Translations under genes and position numbers: made by a program | In this document: positions 40,721-49,489 of the stretch, piece by piece | How positions within the stretch are numbered: position 1 is the stretch's first letter | How the letters are laid out: the number at the start of each line of letters is the position of its first letter | The notes under the pieces: model-generated | Told to the model about the DNA's origin: nothing | What the model saw: only the letters and a program-made list of their open reading frames with translations | Databases searched by the model: none | Assembly (NCBI GenBank): GCA_965197375.1 | Contig: CBDAMZ010000010.1 | Span: 434,001-498,000, forward strand | Source: CBDAMZ01 sp965197375 | GTDB taxonomy: Bacteria; Acidobacteriota; Vicinamibacteria; Vicinamibacterales; UBA8438 | Direction: 5' to 3' | DNA length: 64,000 nt

Positions 40721-40954
40721 TTACGGTACCGTGTGGTAGTGCCCGTGCACCGGATCCCACACCTGGCGCGAGCTAGAGCTCCGGTCACTGGTGAAGGTGT
40801 ACACCAGAACAGCGGCCATAGCGACAAGAACGGCGATCAGCATGTAAAGGCCGAAGCGAGAAATGTGTTCGGCCTTGTTGGCGCAACACTGCTTGTACTT
40901 ACGCCCGCTTCCACAGGGGCACAGACCGTTCCGACCGACCTTATCAGTCGCCAT
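40721..40954 (-). CDS. Small SEC-C motif membrane protein
   Basis: 77 residues. It starts MATDKVGRNGLCPCGSGRKYKQCC, a complete zinc-binding SEC-C motif (Cys-x-Cys then Cys-Cys), followed by one membrane segment (FGLYMLIAVLVAMAAVLVYTF) and a tail QVWDPVHGHYHTVP. The WDPVHGHYH ending is seen in other small bacterial SEC-C membrane peptides. In SecA the motif binds SecB and ribosomes; here it sits on a membrane anchor, so a co-translational or quality-control role is imaginable but unproven. The start at 40954 follows a GGAG site; 15 bases further upstream is another ATG. Confidence 0.8.
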   Translation of the reverse strand: MATDKVGRNGLCPCGSGRKYKQCCANKAEHISRFGLYMLIAVLVAMAAVLVYTFTSDRSSSSRQVWDPVHGHYHTVP

Positions 40955-41012
40955 GGCACCCAACTCCACGAGCCGTCATGTGCAACGCGCTACAGTATAC
41001 TGCAAGCCAATC

Positions 41013-41954
41013 ATGTCAGCTGCTAGTGCAACTGAGAACAACTTAAACGACGCGCACTGCCATTTCTTCTCTACCTGCTTCTTCGAAACCCTCGCGCGCG
41101 ACCCCGCAGCGCCGGCGACGAAGGACCCGGCGGTCGAGCTGCCAGCAAGGCTCGGTTGGGATCCCCCTGGCTCACCAGAGATGCTCGCCGACCGCTGGGT
41201 CGCTGAGCTCGATCGCCATCAGGTGACCCGAGCCGCACTGATGGCAAGCGTTCCGGGCGACGAGGAATCAGTGGCGCGCGCGATCGCGTGCCATCCGACA
41301 CGATTCGTCGGGACGTTCATGCTGAATCCGACCGTTCCCGATGCAAAGGCACGAACCACGCTGGCATTTAGCGAGCTGGGGTTTCGGTGCGCCTGTCTCT
41401 TCCCAGCAATGCATGGCTACCCACTAGACGACGCACGTGTGGCGACAACGTTCGAGCTGGCCGCCCAGCACGGAGCAGCCGTCTTCACCCACTGTGGCGT
41501 TTTGTCGGTCGGGGTTCGCAAGAAGCTAGGGCTGCCATCGCGCTTCGACATCCGGTTTGGCGATCCGCTCGCGCTCGTGCCCGTGGCGTCGGCCTTTCCC
41601 ACCGTTGCGACCCTCATTCCGCACTTCGGTGCCGGGTTCTTCCGCGAGATGCTCATGGCCGCAGACCTCTGCCCAAACCTCCACATCGACACATCCAGCT
41701 CCAACGCCTGGACCGCATACGTCCCGTCGTTGCGCTTGGGTGACGCGTTCCGACATACGCTCGCGGTGGTCGGCCCTGACCGCGTGTTGTTCGGTTCCGA
41801 TTCCTCGTTCTTCCCGCGTGGTTGGCAGCACCATGTCCATGACGCCCAGCGTGCGGCCCTGGCGGAACTTGGTGTCGAACCTGAGGATCAGCACCGGATT
41901 TTTGCTACCAACTTCGACCGAATTTTCGGCCCCACTCACAGTCGAGCTGTTTGA
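41013..41954 (+). CDS. Amidohydrolase-2 family metal-dependent hydrolase
   Basis: About 313 residues. The metal motif HxH appears in NDAHCHFFST, then FTHCGVLSVG, TLIPHFGAGFF and the C-terminal metal Asp in VLFGSDSSFFPRGW, the pattern of the PF04909 TIM-barrel group (decarboxylases and hydrolases such as ACMSD-like). The frame runs back to 40863 but the ATG at 41013 is where the family starts, and the longer form would overlap the divergent SEC-C gene. Substrate unknown. It reads into the trehalose-synthase genes, 15 bases before the broken DUF5752 gene. Confidence 0.85.
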   Translation: MSAASATENNLNDAHCHFFSTCFFETLARDPAAPATKDPAVELPARLGWDPPGSPEMLADRWVAELDRHQVTRAALMASVPGDEESVARAIACHPTRFVGTFMLNPTVPDAKARTTLAFSELGFRCACLFPAMHGYPLDDARVATTFELAAQHGAAVFTHCGVLSVGVRKKLGLPSRFDIRFGDPLALVPVASAFPTVATLIPHFGAGFFREMLMAADLCPNLHIDTSSSNAWTAYVPSLRLGDAFRHTLAVVGPDRVLFGSDSSFFPRGWQHHVHDAQRAALAELGVEPEDQHRIFATNFDRIFGPTHSRAV

Positions 41955-41969
41955 GAAACCACGTCCGTC

Positions 41970-42627
41970 ATGGGGAACCAGAACCAAAAACCCTTTGTCT
42001 TTGACACTGAACTCCGGCTGATCGTTCTGACGGGCATCACGGCGCGAAGCCTAGCCGAGTTACGCCAAGCGCTGGTAAAGGTTCCCGGAACGTCGATCTT
42101 TTTTCACACGCACCAAGAGTACCCGGCACACAATTTTCAAAAGTCGACCTACTACAACGATTTCGCGATTTGAGTGCCGCACACGTTGCGTGAAGCGGCC
42201 CTGGCTAAACAACTGGCCTCGGTCGATCTGCTCGCGTTTATTACGACCATCCGTGAGCTCAGGGAAGCAATTGGCCAGACTATCGACGACTACCTGGCCG
42301 GGTTGGGTCGATCTACGTACGCGTGCCGCCAGGAAGAAGCATTTCGTGTCTGTCGGTCTAAGAGCTTCATCCTCCCAACGGGAATCGTGGCCCACGACGT
42401 GCCGGATTTCTTCGCCAAGCTGCCCCAGATCACGAACGCATCGCTCTACTTCCATTTCTTCGAAGCCCGACTCCGATTGAAGCGCCGAACCAGTGACTTT
42501 TTCCCGCTGGCTCAGGGAGCGCGGTCGCGATGATCTAGCTAAGGCGATCGACGAACTGAACCCCTACATTCGGACGCTCGACGAGCTCAAGCAGGACATC
42601 ATACGGCTAGGCGCCAACATGCAATGA
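41970..42627 (+). pseudogene. DUF5752 gene broken by TGA and a +1 frameshift
   Basis: Three pieces make one DUF5752 protein of about 218 residues. Piece one ends ...HTHQEYPAHNFQKSTYYNDFAI at a TGA (42171-42173). Piece two continues in the same frame (VPHTLREAALAKQLASVDLLAF...), and relatives have Trp at the TGA position (DFAYWV), so TGG became TGA. At GACTTTTTCCC near 42493-42503 one extra T throws the frame; skipping it gives DFSRWLRERGRDDLAKAIDELNPY...LGANMQ, ending in a TGA that overlaps the treT ATG by four bases. That overlap confirms the restored end. DUF5752 genes commonly neighbour trehalose/glycosyl transferases. Confidence 0.85.
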
Positions 42628-43880
42628 GTGCAGCCCTCGAGAACTACCTCGGCATCGTTGGATCCGAGGTGATCGATGAGCTCCTCCTGCTCGCTAAACG
42701 CGTCAGGTACCAACGTATCCAGCACATTAACTCGACATCAGTGGGCGGCGGTGTAGCTGAGCTCCTCACCCGGATGGTACCGCTGTTCCGAGGTTACGGC
42801 CTCGAAACAACCTGGGACGTCACCAAAGGTGACCAGGAATTTTTCGAAGTAACGAAGGCATTTCACAACGCGCTCCATGGCGGAAAAGAGTCCATCACAG
42901 AGGAAAGGTTCCATGTCTATCGCCGGACGACCACCATGAGCCTCTACGACTTTGGAACAGCCGGCGACTTCGTCGTGGTGCACGATCCCCAGCCGGCCGG
43001 GCTGACCACGCGCAAGCAAGAGACCGGCGGACATTGGACCTGGAGGTGTCACATCGACGTGTCGACCCCGGACCCGATCGTCTGGGGCTTCTTGAAGCGC
43101 TACGTCGACCAATACGACGCGTCGGTATTTTCGATGCCTGAGTTCGCACAGAAACTGTCGATTCCGCAGTTCATGGTGACGCCGTCGATCGATCCGCTCA
43201 GTGAAAAGAGCCGGGAAATCCCAGAGAACGAAGTCACTAGGGTGCTCGAAAAGTACGGAGCTGATCCGAACCGACCGATCATCACGCAGATTTCACGCTT
43301 CGATCGTCTCAAGGATTCCCTCGGCGTGATCCAGTCTTACCAGCTCGTCAGGCGTCGCCACGACTGCCAACTGATCCTCGCCGGCGGCGGTGCGAGCGAC
43401 GACCCCGAAGGCAAGCAGGTGTTACAGGAAGTCCGCGAAGCCGCCAAAGATGACCCCGACATCCATGTACTGTTCCTGCCGCCGTTCAGTGATCTCGAAA
43501 TCAACGCTTTGGTTCGTGGGTCGATGATCATCCTGCAGAAGTCCATAAAGAAGGGGTTCGGCTTGACCGTGACCAAGGCACTTTGGAACCGGAAGCCGAT
43601 CATTGGTAGCGCCGTTGGTGGGATCAAGCAGCAAATCCTCAATGGCGTTACCGGATTCCTGGTGCACATGCCGGAGGGTGTAGCCAACCGTGTTGTCGAG
43701 CTACTCGGTAACGCCGAACTCCGAAAAACGATCGGGGTGAACGGCCATCAGTATGTGAGAGAAAACTTTCTCACCACCCGCCACGTTCGGGACTACCTAC
43801 TCATAATGCTTGCCATGGAACATCGGGTAAAGGACATCACGCCCCCCACCGAGGGTCGCCAGTACCCAACCCGTGTCTAG
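42624..43880 (+). CDS. treT: Trehalose glycosyltransferring synthase-like GT4 protein
   Basis: 418 residues. GT-B fold glycosyltransferase of the TreT group: HINSTSVGGGVAELLTRMVPLFRGYGLETTWDV at the N-terminus with the donor/acceptor glycine loop, FVVVHDPQPAGL, TQISRFDRLKDSLGVIQSY, and the nucleotide-sugar site SIKKGFGLTVTKALWNRKPIIGSAVGGI with the conserved E-x7-E replaced by the family's K-G-F-G-L-T-V-T-K-A form. TreT joins NDP-glucose and glucose to trehalose reversibly. It is intact although its upstream partner gene is broken. Confidence 0.88.
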   Translation: MSAALENYLGIVGSEVIDELLLLAKRVRYQRIQHINSTSVGGGVAELLTRMVPLFRGYGLETTWDVTKGDQEFFEVTKAFHNALHGGKESITEERFHVYRRTTTMSLYDFGTAGDFVVVHDPQPAGLTTRKQETGGHWTWRCHIDVSTPDPIVWGFLKRYVDQYDASVFSMPEFAQKLSIPQFMVTPSIDPLSEKSREIPENEVTRVLEKYGADPNRPIITQISRFDRLKDSLGVIQSYQLVRRRHDCQLILAGGGASDDPEGKQVLQEVREAAKDDPDIHVLFLPPFSDLEINALVRGSMIILQKSIKKGFGLTVTKALWNRKPIIGSAVGGIKQQILNGVTGFLVHMPEGVANRVVELLGNAELRKTIGVNGHQYVRENFLTTRHVRDYLLIMLAMEHRVKDITPPTEGRQYPTRV

Positions 43881-43910
43881 CGAGCCACGTCGTCGGTGTG
43901 CTTAGCCAGG

Positions 43911-43924
43911 CACGTTATAACGTG
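43911..43924. promoter_or_regulatory. Perfect 14-bp palindrome
   Basis: CACGTTATAACGTG is self-complementary over all 14 bases, 30 bases after the treT stop and 70 before the end of the convergent oxidoreductase gene. No loop, so it is not a terminator. It resembles a dimeric regulator site, but its place between two gene ends makes that doubtful. Confidence 0.35.
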
Positions 43925-43994
43925 TCACATGGAAGGACGGCGTGGCGAAGTGCGCGGTGGAGAGTCGTTTTCAATGCTGCTTGAAAATTGACTA

Positions 43995-44990
43995 CTAGAC
44001 TACCAGGAGCAACTTTCCGATATGCGCGCTGCCCTCCATCACACGGTGCGCCTCAGCTGCCTCGGCGAGGGGATACTTCGCGTGGACGACCGGCTGGAGT
44101 TGCCGCGTAGCAATATGTGGCCATACACGCTCTCGGAGAGCACGGGCGATCTCGGCCTTCTCGCCGACCGAGCGCGTCCGAAGCGTCGAGCCAGTAAGAA
44201 TGAGGCGCCGCGACATCAGTGTCGCAAGGTTGATTTCTGCCTTGGCACCTCCCATTAGGGCAATTAGGACCAACCGCCCTTCGGCGGCGAGGCTGTCCAG
44301 GTTGCGGTGCAGGTAATCACCTCCCACCATATCGAGAATCACATCCACCCCGCGTCCGTCGGTGGCCTCCTTCACGACAGCCGCGAAGTTCTCGGTGCGA
44401 TAGTTAACCGCACGCTCCGCCCCAAGACATTCACAGGCTGCGCACTTCTCAGCTGATCCAGCGGTAGCGAACACGCGGGCGCCGAAGAGGCGCGCGATCG
44501 AAATCGCGGTCGTCCCAATGCCGCTGGACCCACCATGTACCAGGAACGTCTCCCCCGCCACCAGCCGGCCACGCTCAAACACATTGGTCCAGACCGTAAA
44601 GTAGGTCTCTGGGAGCGCCGCCGCGTCGACCAGCGCAACACCGTCCGGCACCGGTAAGCACTGCGGTGCCGGCACGAGGCAGTACTCGGCATAGCCACCG
44701 CCGGCCGCGAGTGCGCAAGTCATGTCGCCCACGTTCCACTCCGAGACGCCTGATCCGACCGCCGCGATTGTGCCCGACACCTCCAACCCCAGGATGTCTG
44801 AAGCCCCGGGCGGTGGTGGATATTTTCCCTGGCGTTGCATGACATCCGCGCGGTTGATTCCAGCGGCCGCCACCCTAATGAGAACTTCCTCCACCCCAGG
44901 TGCTGGGACCGGTCTTTCCCCGAGCGCGAGGCCCTCGGGTGGACCGAACGCGGCGATCTCGACGACCTTCATCATCGCTGGAATCGTCAT
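43995..44990 (-). CDS. NAD(P)H quinone oxidoreductase, PIG3 type (zinc-free MDR)
   Basis: 331 residues. GroES-like start MMKVVEIAAFGPPEGLALGERPVPAPGVEEVLIRVAAAGINRADVMQRQGKYPPPPGASDILGLEVSGTI matches the TP53I3/PIG3 group; the cofactor loop is LVHGGSSGIGTTAISIARLFGARVFATAGS. Zinc-binding cysteines are absent, as expected. ATG 44990 with GGAG eight bases upstream is preferred over the upstream frame opening at 45086. It diverges from the ACT-domain gene that heads the dap run. Confidence 0.9.
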   Translation of the reverse strand: MTIPAMMKVVEIAAFGPPEGLALGERPVPAPGVEEVLIRVAAAGINRADVMQRQGKYPPPPGASDILGLEVSGTIAAVGSGVSEWNVGDMTCALAAGGGYAEYCLVPAPQCLPVPDGVALVDAAALPETYFTVWTNVFERGRLVAGETFLVHGGSSGIGTTAISIARLFGARVFATAGSAEKCAACECLGAERAVNYRTENFAAVVKEATDGRGVDVILDMVGGDYLHRNLDSLAAEGRLVLIALMGGAKAEINLATLMSRRLILTGSTLRTRSVGEKAEIARALRERVWPHIATRQLQPVVHAKYPLAEAAEAHRVMEGSAHIGKLLLVV

Positions 44991-45124
44991 AGCGGCTCCG
45001 TCGTCGTTGGACGGGCCACTATACACCGCACCCACACGGTTCGGTCCGATGCAGGTATAATCCTGTCGGCCGTCCGAGCGCAGCATAACGACAAGCTGAT
45101 GCTGCGCCTCGCTGACTGATCTGC

Positions 45125-45571
45125 ATGACCGTCAAGATCAAACCGGTCGCGTTGTGGCGGACTGAAATCCAGAACAAACCCGGGATGCTTGCGTCGGTTC
45201 TCGAGCCTCTCGCGCAGCGGCGCGTGGATCTTCAGGTCGTTATGAAGTACAGCCTCCCCGGGCGTTCGAATCGCGCGACGATCGAAATTTTCCCAGGTGC
45301 CGGTCGGCGCGCGGCGCTCGCAGCAAGGGCCGCCGGCTTCAGCCTGTCGCCGACGCCTGTCCTGCACGTGGAAGGGGCGAATCGCCCCGGGCTCGCGTTC
45401 GCGATCGCCAATGCCGTCGCCTGGACCGGCATCAGCGTGAAATTTCTCTCGGCACAGGTAGTCGGTGCGCGCTATTCGGCACTGCTTGGCTTTCGCACCG
45501 ACGAAGAGCGGCGGCGGGCCACGGCGCTGATTCGGAGGATGGGCGACGGGAAAGCGGCACGAGACCGCTAG
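45125..45571 (+). CDS. Tandem ACT-domain protein
   Basis: 148 residues. Two ACT-like units are visible: ALWRTEIQNKPGMLASVLEPLAQRRVDLQVVMKYS (about 9-70) and PVLHVEGANRPGLAFAIANAVAWTGISVKFLSAQVVG (about 77-145). The N-P-G-x-L turns are the usual amino-acid-binding positions. No catalytic domain is attached. It is 23 bases ahead of dapB in the lysine genes, so it may sense lysine or a related amino acid; this is inference from position. Confidence 0.72.
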   Translation: MTVKIKPVALWRTEIQNKPGMLASVLEPLAQRRVDLQVVMKYSLPGRSNRATIEIFPGAGRRAALAARAAGFSLSPTPVLHVEGANRPGLAFAIANAVAWTGISVKFLSAQVVGARYSALLGFRTDEERRRATALIRRMGDGKAARDR

Positions 45572-45594
45572 ACACTGAACACCTACTGGAACTC

Positions 45595-46293
45595 ATGAAC
45601 CTGCGGGTTGTACTGATCGGCTACGGACGGATGGGCAAGGCGATCGACGAGCTGGGCAGCACTTACGGGTGCACCGTGGTCGAACGTCTCGACATACACA
45701 ACAACATGAACGGTGATGGAATCAATAAGTCGCGACTCGACGGTGTCGACGTGGCGTTTGATTTCTCGACTGCCGGTGCGCTCGTCACCAACTTGCCGAA
45801 GCTGGCCGCGCTCGGCATCAACCTTGTCATTGGCACGACTGGCTGGAACGCGTGCGAGGCTAAAATGAAACGTGTCGCAACCGCTGCCGGCATCGGCGTG
45901 GTGCACGCGGCTAATTTCTCACTCGGGGTCAATGTGTTCCAGGCCGTTGTTGAGCGTGCCGCCACGCTCTTCGGAGGCTACGACGAGTTCGGTGCGTGGA
46001 TCCACGAAGGCCATCACGCCGCCAAGGAGGACGCGCCCTCTGGTACGGCGCTGGCACTGGAGGCCGCCATGCAGCGCGTCGGGTACAAGCGTGGTATCAA
46101 CGTCTCGTCGACCCGGGCTGGTAGTATGCCGGGCACCCATACTGTCGGCTTCGACGGACCGTTCGAAACCATCGCGTTAACACACACCACCCGAAACCGT
46201 TCGACATTCGCCCGTGGTGCGCTCGAAGCAGCTCGGTGGGTTAAGGGCAAACGCGGCTGGTTCACCATGCGTGACGTGCTCGCGCTCGATTGA
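45595..46293 (+). CDS. dapB: 4-hydroxy-tetrahydrodipicolinate reductase
   Basis: 232 residues, slightly short for the family because the N-terminal half is compact. It starts MNLRVVLIGYGRMGKAIDEL (dinucleotide loop GYGRMG), has DFSTAGALVTNL, IGTTGW, AANFSLGVNVF, and the DapB signature EGHHAAKEDAPSGTALALE, which carries the catalytic His and Lys. It reduces the DapA product using NAD(P)H. It is followed by dapA after 13 bases. Confidence 0.93.
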   Translation: MNLRVVLIGYGRMGKAIDELGSTYGCTVVERLDIHNNMNGDGINKSRLDGVDVAFDFSTAGALVTNLPKLAALGINLVIGTTGWNACEAKMKRVATAAGIGVVHAANFSLGVNVFQAVVERAATLFGGYDEFGAWIHEGHHAAKEDAPSGTALALEAAMQRVGYKRGINVSSTRAGSMPGTHTVGFDGPFETIALTHTTRNRSTFARGALEAARWVKGKRGWFTMRDVLALD

Positions 46294-46306
46294 TGCAAGC
46301 AGAGAA

Positions 46307-47227
46307 ATGACCATGCAGACACGCTGGACGGGATGCGGCACCGCGTTGGTAACCCCGTTCACCAAGACCGGTGAGTTGGACGAAGTTGCTGTCAAACGCC
46401 TCGCGCGTCGTCAGCTTGACGGCGGTGTGCATTTCCTCGTTCCGTGCGGCACGACCGGGGAAAGTCCAACGCTTTCCCAGTCTGAAAAACTGCGCGTCGT
46501 CGAGCTCGTGGTCGAGCAAAGTAACGGGCGCCGACCGGTGCTGGCCGGCGCCGGGGGTTGCGACACTCAGGCGACCGTGAGGCTCGCCCAGGCGATGGAA
46601 CGGATCGGCACAGACGGTCTACTCTCAGTCACTCCCTACTACAACAAGCCGACGCCGGAAGGCTTGTACCGACATTTCCGAGAAATCGCAGACAGCGTCC
46701 AGCTGCCCGTCGTGCTCTACAATGTCCCGAGTCGGACCGGATGTAACATTGACCCGACGACGCTGTTGAGGCTGTCCACGGTACAGAACATCGTTGGCGT
46801 GAAAGAAGCTTCCGGTGACCTGTTCCAGATATGTGAGGTTTGTCGTTCCGTCCCCGAAGACTTCAGTGTGCTCTCGGGTGATGACGCCTTCACGCTGGCC
46901 GTAATGGCAATGGGCGGCACAGGCGTCATTTCGGTAGCGTCCAACGAAGTCCCGTCTGAGATGGCTCGACTGGTCAACGCCGCGATCCAAGGCGACTTCG
47001 TCACGGCCCGCGCCGTGCATCAACGCTTGCTGCCCCTGCTGCAGGTCAACTTCGTGGAATCGAATCCGATCCCGGTGAAGGCAGCAATGGCAGAAATGGG
47101 GCTTCTCGAGGCGATCTACCGGCTACCGCTGGTCCCGCCTCGCCCGGCGGCACGCGAACGAATCACGCAGGTCTTGCGAGAGCTCGACCTGCTTCGGCGA
47201 GAACTCTGGCCAGCGGCATCCGGCTAG
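46307..47227 (+). CDS. dapA: 4-hydroxy-tetrahydrodipicolinate synthase
   Basis: About 306 residues, TIM barrel. The Schiff-base Lys is in NIVGVKEASGD, and the catalytic Tyr in SVTPYYNKPTPEGLY; FLVPCGTTGESPTLS gives the Thr pair and VLYNVPSRTGCNIDP the carboxylate site. It condenses pyruvate with aspartate semialdehyde. The open frame starts far inside dapB, but the ATG at 46307 (or 46313) begins the family match. The lysine-feedback residues cannot be judged from sequence by eye. Confidence 0.93.
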   Translation: MTMQTRWTGCGTALVTPFTKTGELDEVAVKRLARRQLDGGVHFLVPCGTTGESPTLSQSEKLRVVELVVEQSNGRRPVLAGAGGCDTQATVRLAQAMERIGTDGLLSVTPYYNKPTPEGLYRHFREIADSVQLPVVLYNVPSRTGCNIDPTTLLRLSTVQNIVGVKEASGDLFQICEVCRSVPEDFSVLSGDDAFTLAVMAMGGTGVISVASNEVPSEMARLVNAAIQGDFVTARAVHQRLLPLLQVNFVESNPIPVKAAMAEMGLLEAIYRLPLVPPRPAARERITQVLRELDLLRRELWPAASG

Positions 47228-47556
47228 TGCTGTTTCCAGTTTGTCTCGCCAAACGCCGCCTTTCATAGCTATGGTAACGCGCCGATGACCTACTGGTGGA
47301 AGCCGTATCTGCCCACCGCGAGGCGCGAAGAGGACAATGCCGGGAGAGTTGTTTGACTCGCTGATGATAAGGTCCAGCGTAGGGCCCCTCGCAGGATGCA
47401 TCGGCAGCCGAATGCCACCATAATTTATAAGGGTCAGTACTAAGATTTGGCTTGCGCACGCACGGCATATACCGGCTTGGGAGAGAGCGCGATCCACCCT
47501 ATCGCTTGGAGAAATTTATTGGAACGGTGCTCGTGTCGTCTCCAAGGAAACCAACC
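47228..47556 (+). other. 329-base gap inside the dap run, no gene seen
   Basis: Much longer than the other gaps of this run. No ORF with a ribosome site and no strong terminator is seen. A possible -35/-10 (TTGGCT, TATACC, 15-base spacing) lies before 47476. It may hold a separate promoter for dapD; a lysine riboswitch could not be recognised. Confidence 0.4.
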
Positions 47557-48417
47557 GTGACAACCGCCCCTGTCCCTGAGCTCGCTGAACAGATCCGGCG
47601 CCTGTTCCAGGCGGGAAAGGCAGCCGATCGAGAGGAAGCGCGTGGGGCATTCGCGCGTCTGCGTGTGGAGCTCTCGGCGGGACGGGTACGGGCCGCTGAA
47701 CCGGCCCCGGCGTCACCCCTAGGGTGGCGCGTCAACACCTGGGTGAAACAGGGCATCCTGGTCGGCTTTCGTGCGGGCGAAGTCGTGCCGTACGCCTCGG
47801 CGAGCCCGGACGCCCCCTATCTCGACAAAGATACGCTTCCACTCAAGCCGCTGGCGCCACTGTTGCGCGTGCGCGTCGTGCCTGGTGGTTCATCTATTCG
47901 GGATGGCGTCTATCTCGGTCCGGACGTCATTTGTATGCCGCCGATGTACATCAATATCGGGGCCTACGTAGGTGCCGAGAGCTTGATCGACTCGCACGCG
48001 CTGGTCGGCTCATGCGCCCAGGTGGGCCGCCGCGTACACGTCAGCGCCGCTGCACAGATTGGCGGGGTGCTCGAGCCGATCGGCGCGCTCCCGGTCATCA
48101 TCGAAGACGATGTATTGGTTGGTGGGAATACCGGGCTCTACGAAGGCACCATCGTGCAGCAGCGTGCGGTGATCGGAGCCGGTACCGTACTCACGGGCTC
48201 GACGCCGGTCTACGATCTCCCGAGACGTCGACTGCTCAAACCCGACCCCGGTCAGCCGACAGTGATCCCTGCTGGTGCCATTGTGGTGCCAGGGGCTCGG
48301 GCGGTAACCACCGCGCCCGGTCCGGAGTGGGGCCTCTCGCTCGCGACACCGGTCATCGTCAAGTATCGCGATGACCAGACCGATACCCGTACCGAGCTCG
48401 AGGGATGGATTCGGTAG
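47557..48417 (+). CDS. dapD: Tetrahydrodipicolinate N-succinyltransferase
   Basis: 286 residues. A helical N-terminus (LAEQIRRLFQAGKAADREEARGAFARLRVELSAGRVRAAEP), the NTWVKQGILVGFR motif, then left-handed beta-helix hexapeptide repeats (IRDGVYLGPDVICMPPMYINIGAYVGAESLIDSHALVGSCAQVGRRVHVSAAAQIGGVLEP). These are the DapD landmarks. It transfers succinyl from succinyl-CoA to tetrahydrodipicolinate. The GTG at 47557 follows AAGGA with good spacing; the frame opens at 47452 without one. Confidence 0.93.
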   Translation: MTTAPVPELAEQIRRLFQAGKAADREEARGAFARLRVELSAGRVRAAEPAPASPLGWRVNTWVKQGILVGFRAGEVVPYASASPDAPYLDKDTLPLKPLAPLLRVRVVPGGSSIRDGVYLGPDVICMPPMYINIGAYVGAESLIDSHALVGSCAQVGRRVHVSAAAQIGGVLEPIGALPVIIEDDVLVGGNTGLYEGTIVQQRAVIGAGTVLTGSTPVYDLPRRRLLKPDPGQPTVIPAGAIVVPGARAVTTAPGPEWGLSLATPVIVKYRDDQTDTRTELEGWIR

Positions 48418-49406
48418 CCCTCGTCCAGCTCGCTCGGCGCTTGGTTGATATCGACTCGACCACTGGACGCGAGGCGGAGGCTTCCGGCTGGCTTGCCCAC
48501 TGGCTGGAGGAACGCGGCTACCAGGTCGTCGAGCAGCCGGTGACCGATGATCGCTTCAACATCATCGCCACCCTCGGGCAGCAGCCAAAAGTAGTTCTGT
48601 CCACCCATATCGACTGTGTTCCGCCGTTCTTTCCGAGCCGGGAGCAAGATGGCCTGCTGTACGGGCGGGGCGCCTGCGATGCCAAGGGAATCCTGGCTGC
48701 GCAAATCGCGACGCTCGAGCGTTTGCGCAACGCCGGTGAACAGCGCGTGGGGCTGCTGGTGGTGGTGGGCGAGGAGCGCGGCAGTCACGGGGCACGCGCG
48801 GCCAACGGGCTCGCCTCAGGATCACGCTATCTGATCAACGGTGAGCCGACAACAAACCGACTCGGTGCCGCGACGCGCGGAGTCTACCGCGTGCGGCTCA
48901 CCGCCACCGGCCGTGCCGCGCACTCGTCGCACCCGGAGCTTGGCGAATCGGCAATCGAGAAACTCGTTGATGCCCTGATCGAGCTGCGCACGTTCCGGCT
49001 CCCGGAGAATTCTAGCCTCGGGCACACGTACTACACCGTCGGTCTGATCTCGGGAGGCGTCGCTCCGAACATCGTTCCCCCAATCGCAGAGGCCGAAATC
49101 AACTTCCGAACGGTCGGAACCGTTAGCGAGATCAAACGGAGCCTTGAACCGCTCCGTGGTAAGGTGAGGCTCGAGAACGTCGTTGAAGTGCCCCCGGTTG
49201 TCCTGACGACGATCCCCGGATTTGAGACCGAAGTCTTCCCCTTCACTACCGACATCCCACTGCTCTCGGCCTGGGGGAAACCGCTCTTGTTCGGGCCAGG
49301 ATCGGTGCTAGTCGCCCACACCGACGCAGAACATGTCGCGATCGCGGAGCTGCAGCGTGCCGTAGAACGCTACGCGGTGCTCGTGCAAACGCTTCTGCAG
49401 ATGTGA
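48405..49406 (+). CDS. dapE: M20 deacylase, likely succinyl-diaminopimelate desuccinylase
   Basis: 333 residues. Metal ligands of the M20 family are present: His in LSTHIDCVPPF, Asp in GRGACDAKG, the Glu-Glu pair in VGEERGSHG, and a late His in AHTDAEH. A lid domain with GRAAHSSHPELGESAIEKLV and NFRTVGT follows. It starts 13 bases inside dapD, so the two are coupled. Placement after dapD makes desuccinylase the best call; acetylornithine deacetylase is the main alternative since the family is shared. Confidence 0.82.
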   Translation: MDSVALVQLARRLVDIDSTTGREAEASGWLAHWLEERGYQVVEQPVTDDRFNIIATLGQQPKVVLSTHIDCVPPFFPSREQDGLLYGRGACDAKGILAAQIATLERLRNAGEQRVGLLVVVGEERGSHGARAANGLASGSRYLINGEPTTNRLGAATRGVYRVRLTATGRAAHSSHPELGESAIEKLVDALIELRTFRLPENSSLGHTYYTVGLISGGVAPNIVPPIAEAEINFRTVGTVSEIKRSLEPLRGKVRLENVVEVPPVVLTTIPGFETEVFPFTTDIPLLSAWGKPLLFGPGSVLVAHTDAEHVAIAELQRAVERYAVLVQTLLQM

Positions 49407-49489
49407 GAACGACCGTTCCCAATAACCTGCACCTCCTCATTTCGATCTACTCCACCAGAGTCTCACACTAGTAGCATCACGAAATCGTC

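Noticed and set aside
42171..42173. TGA read as tryptophan or selenocysteine in the DUF5752 gene
   Set aside because: Other genes here (cysH, cobA, glnD) use TGA as a normal stop, family members have Trp at this place, and a second lesion in the same gene points to damage or error.
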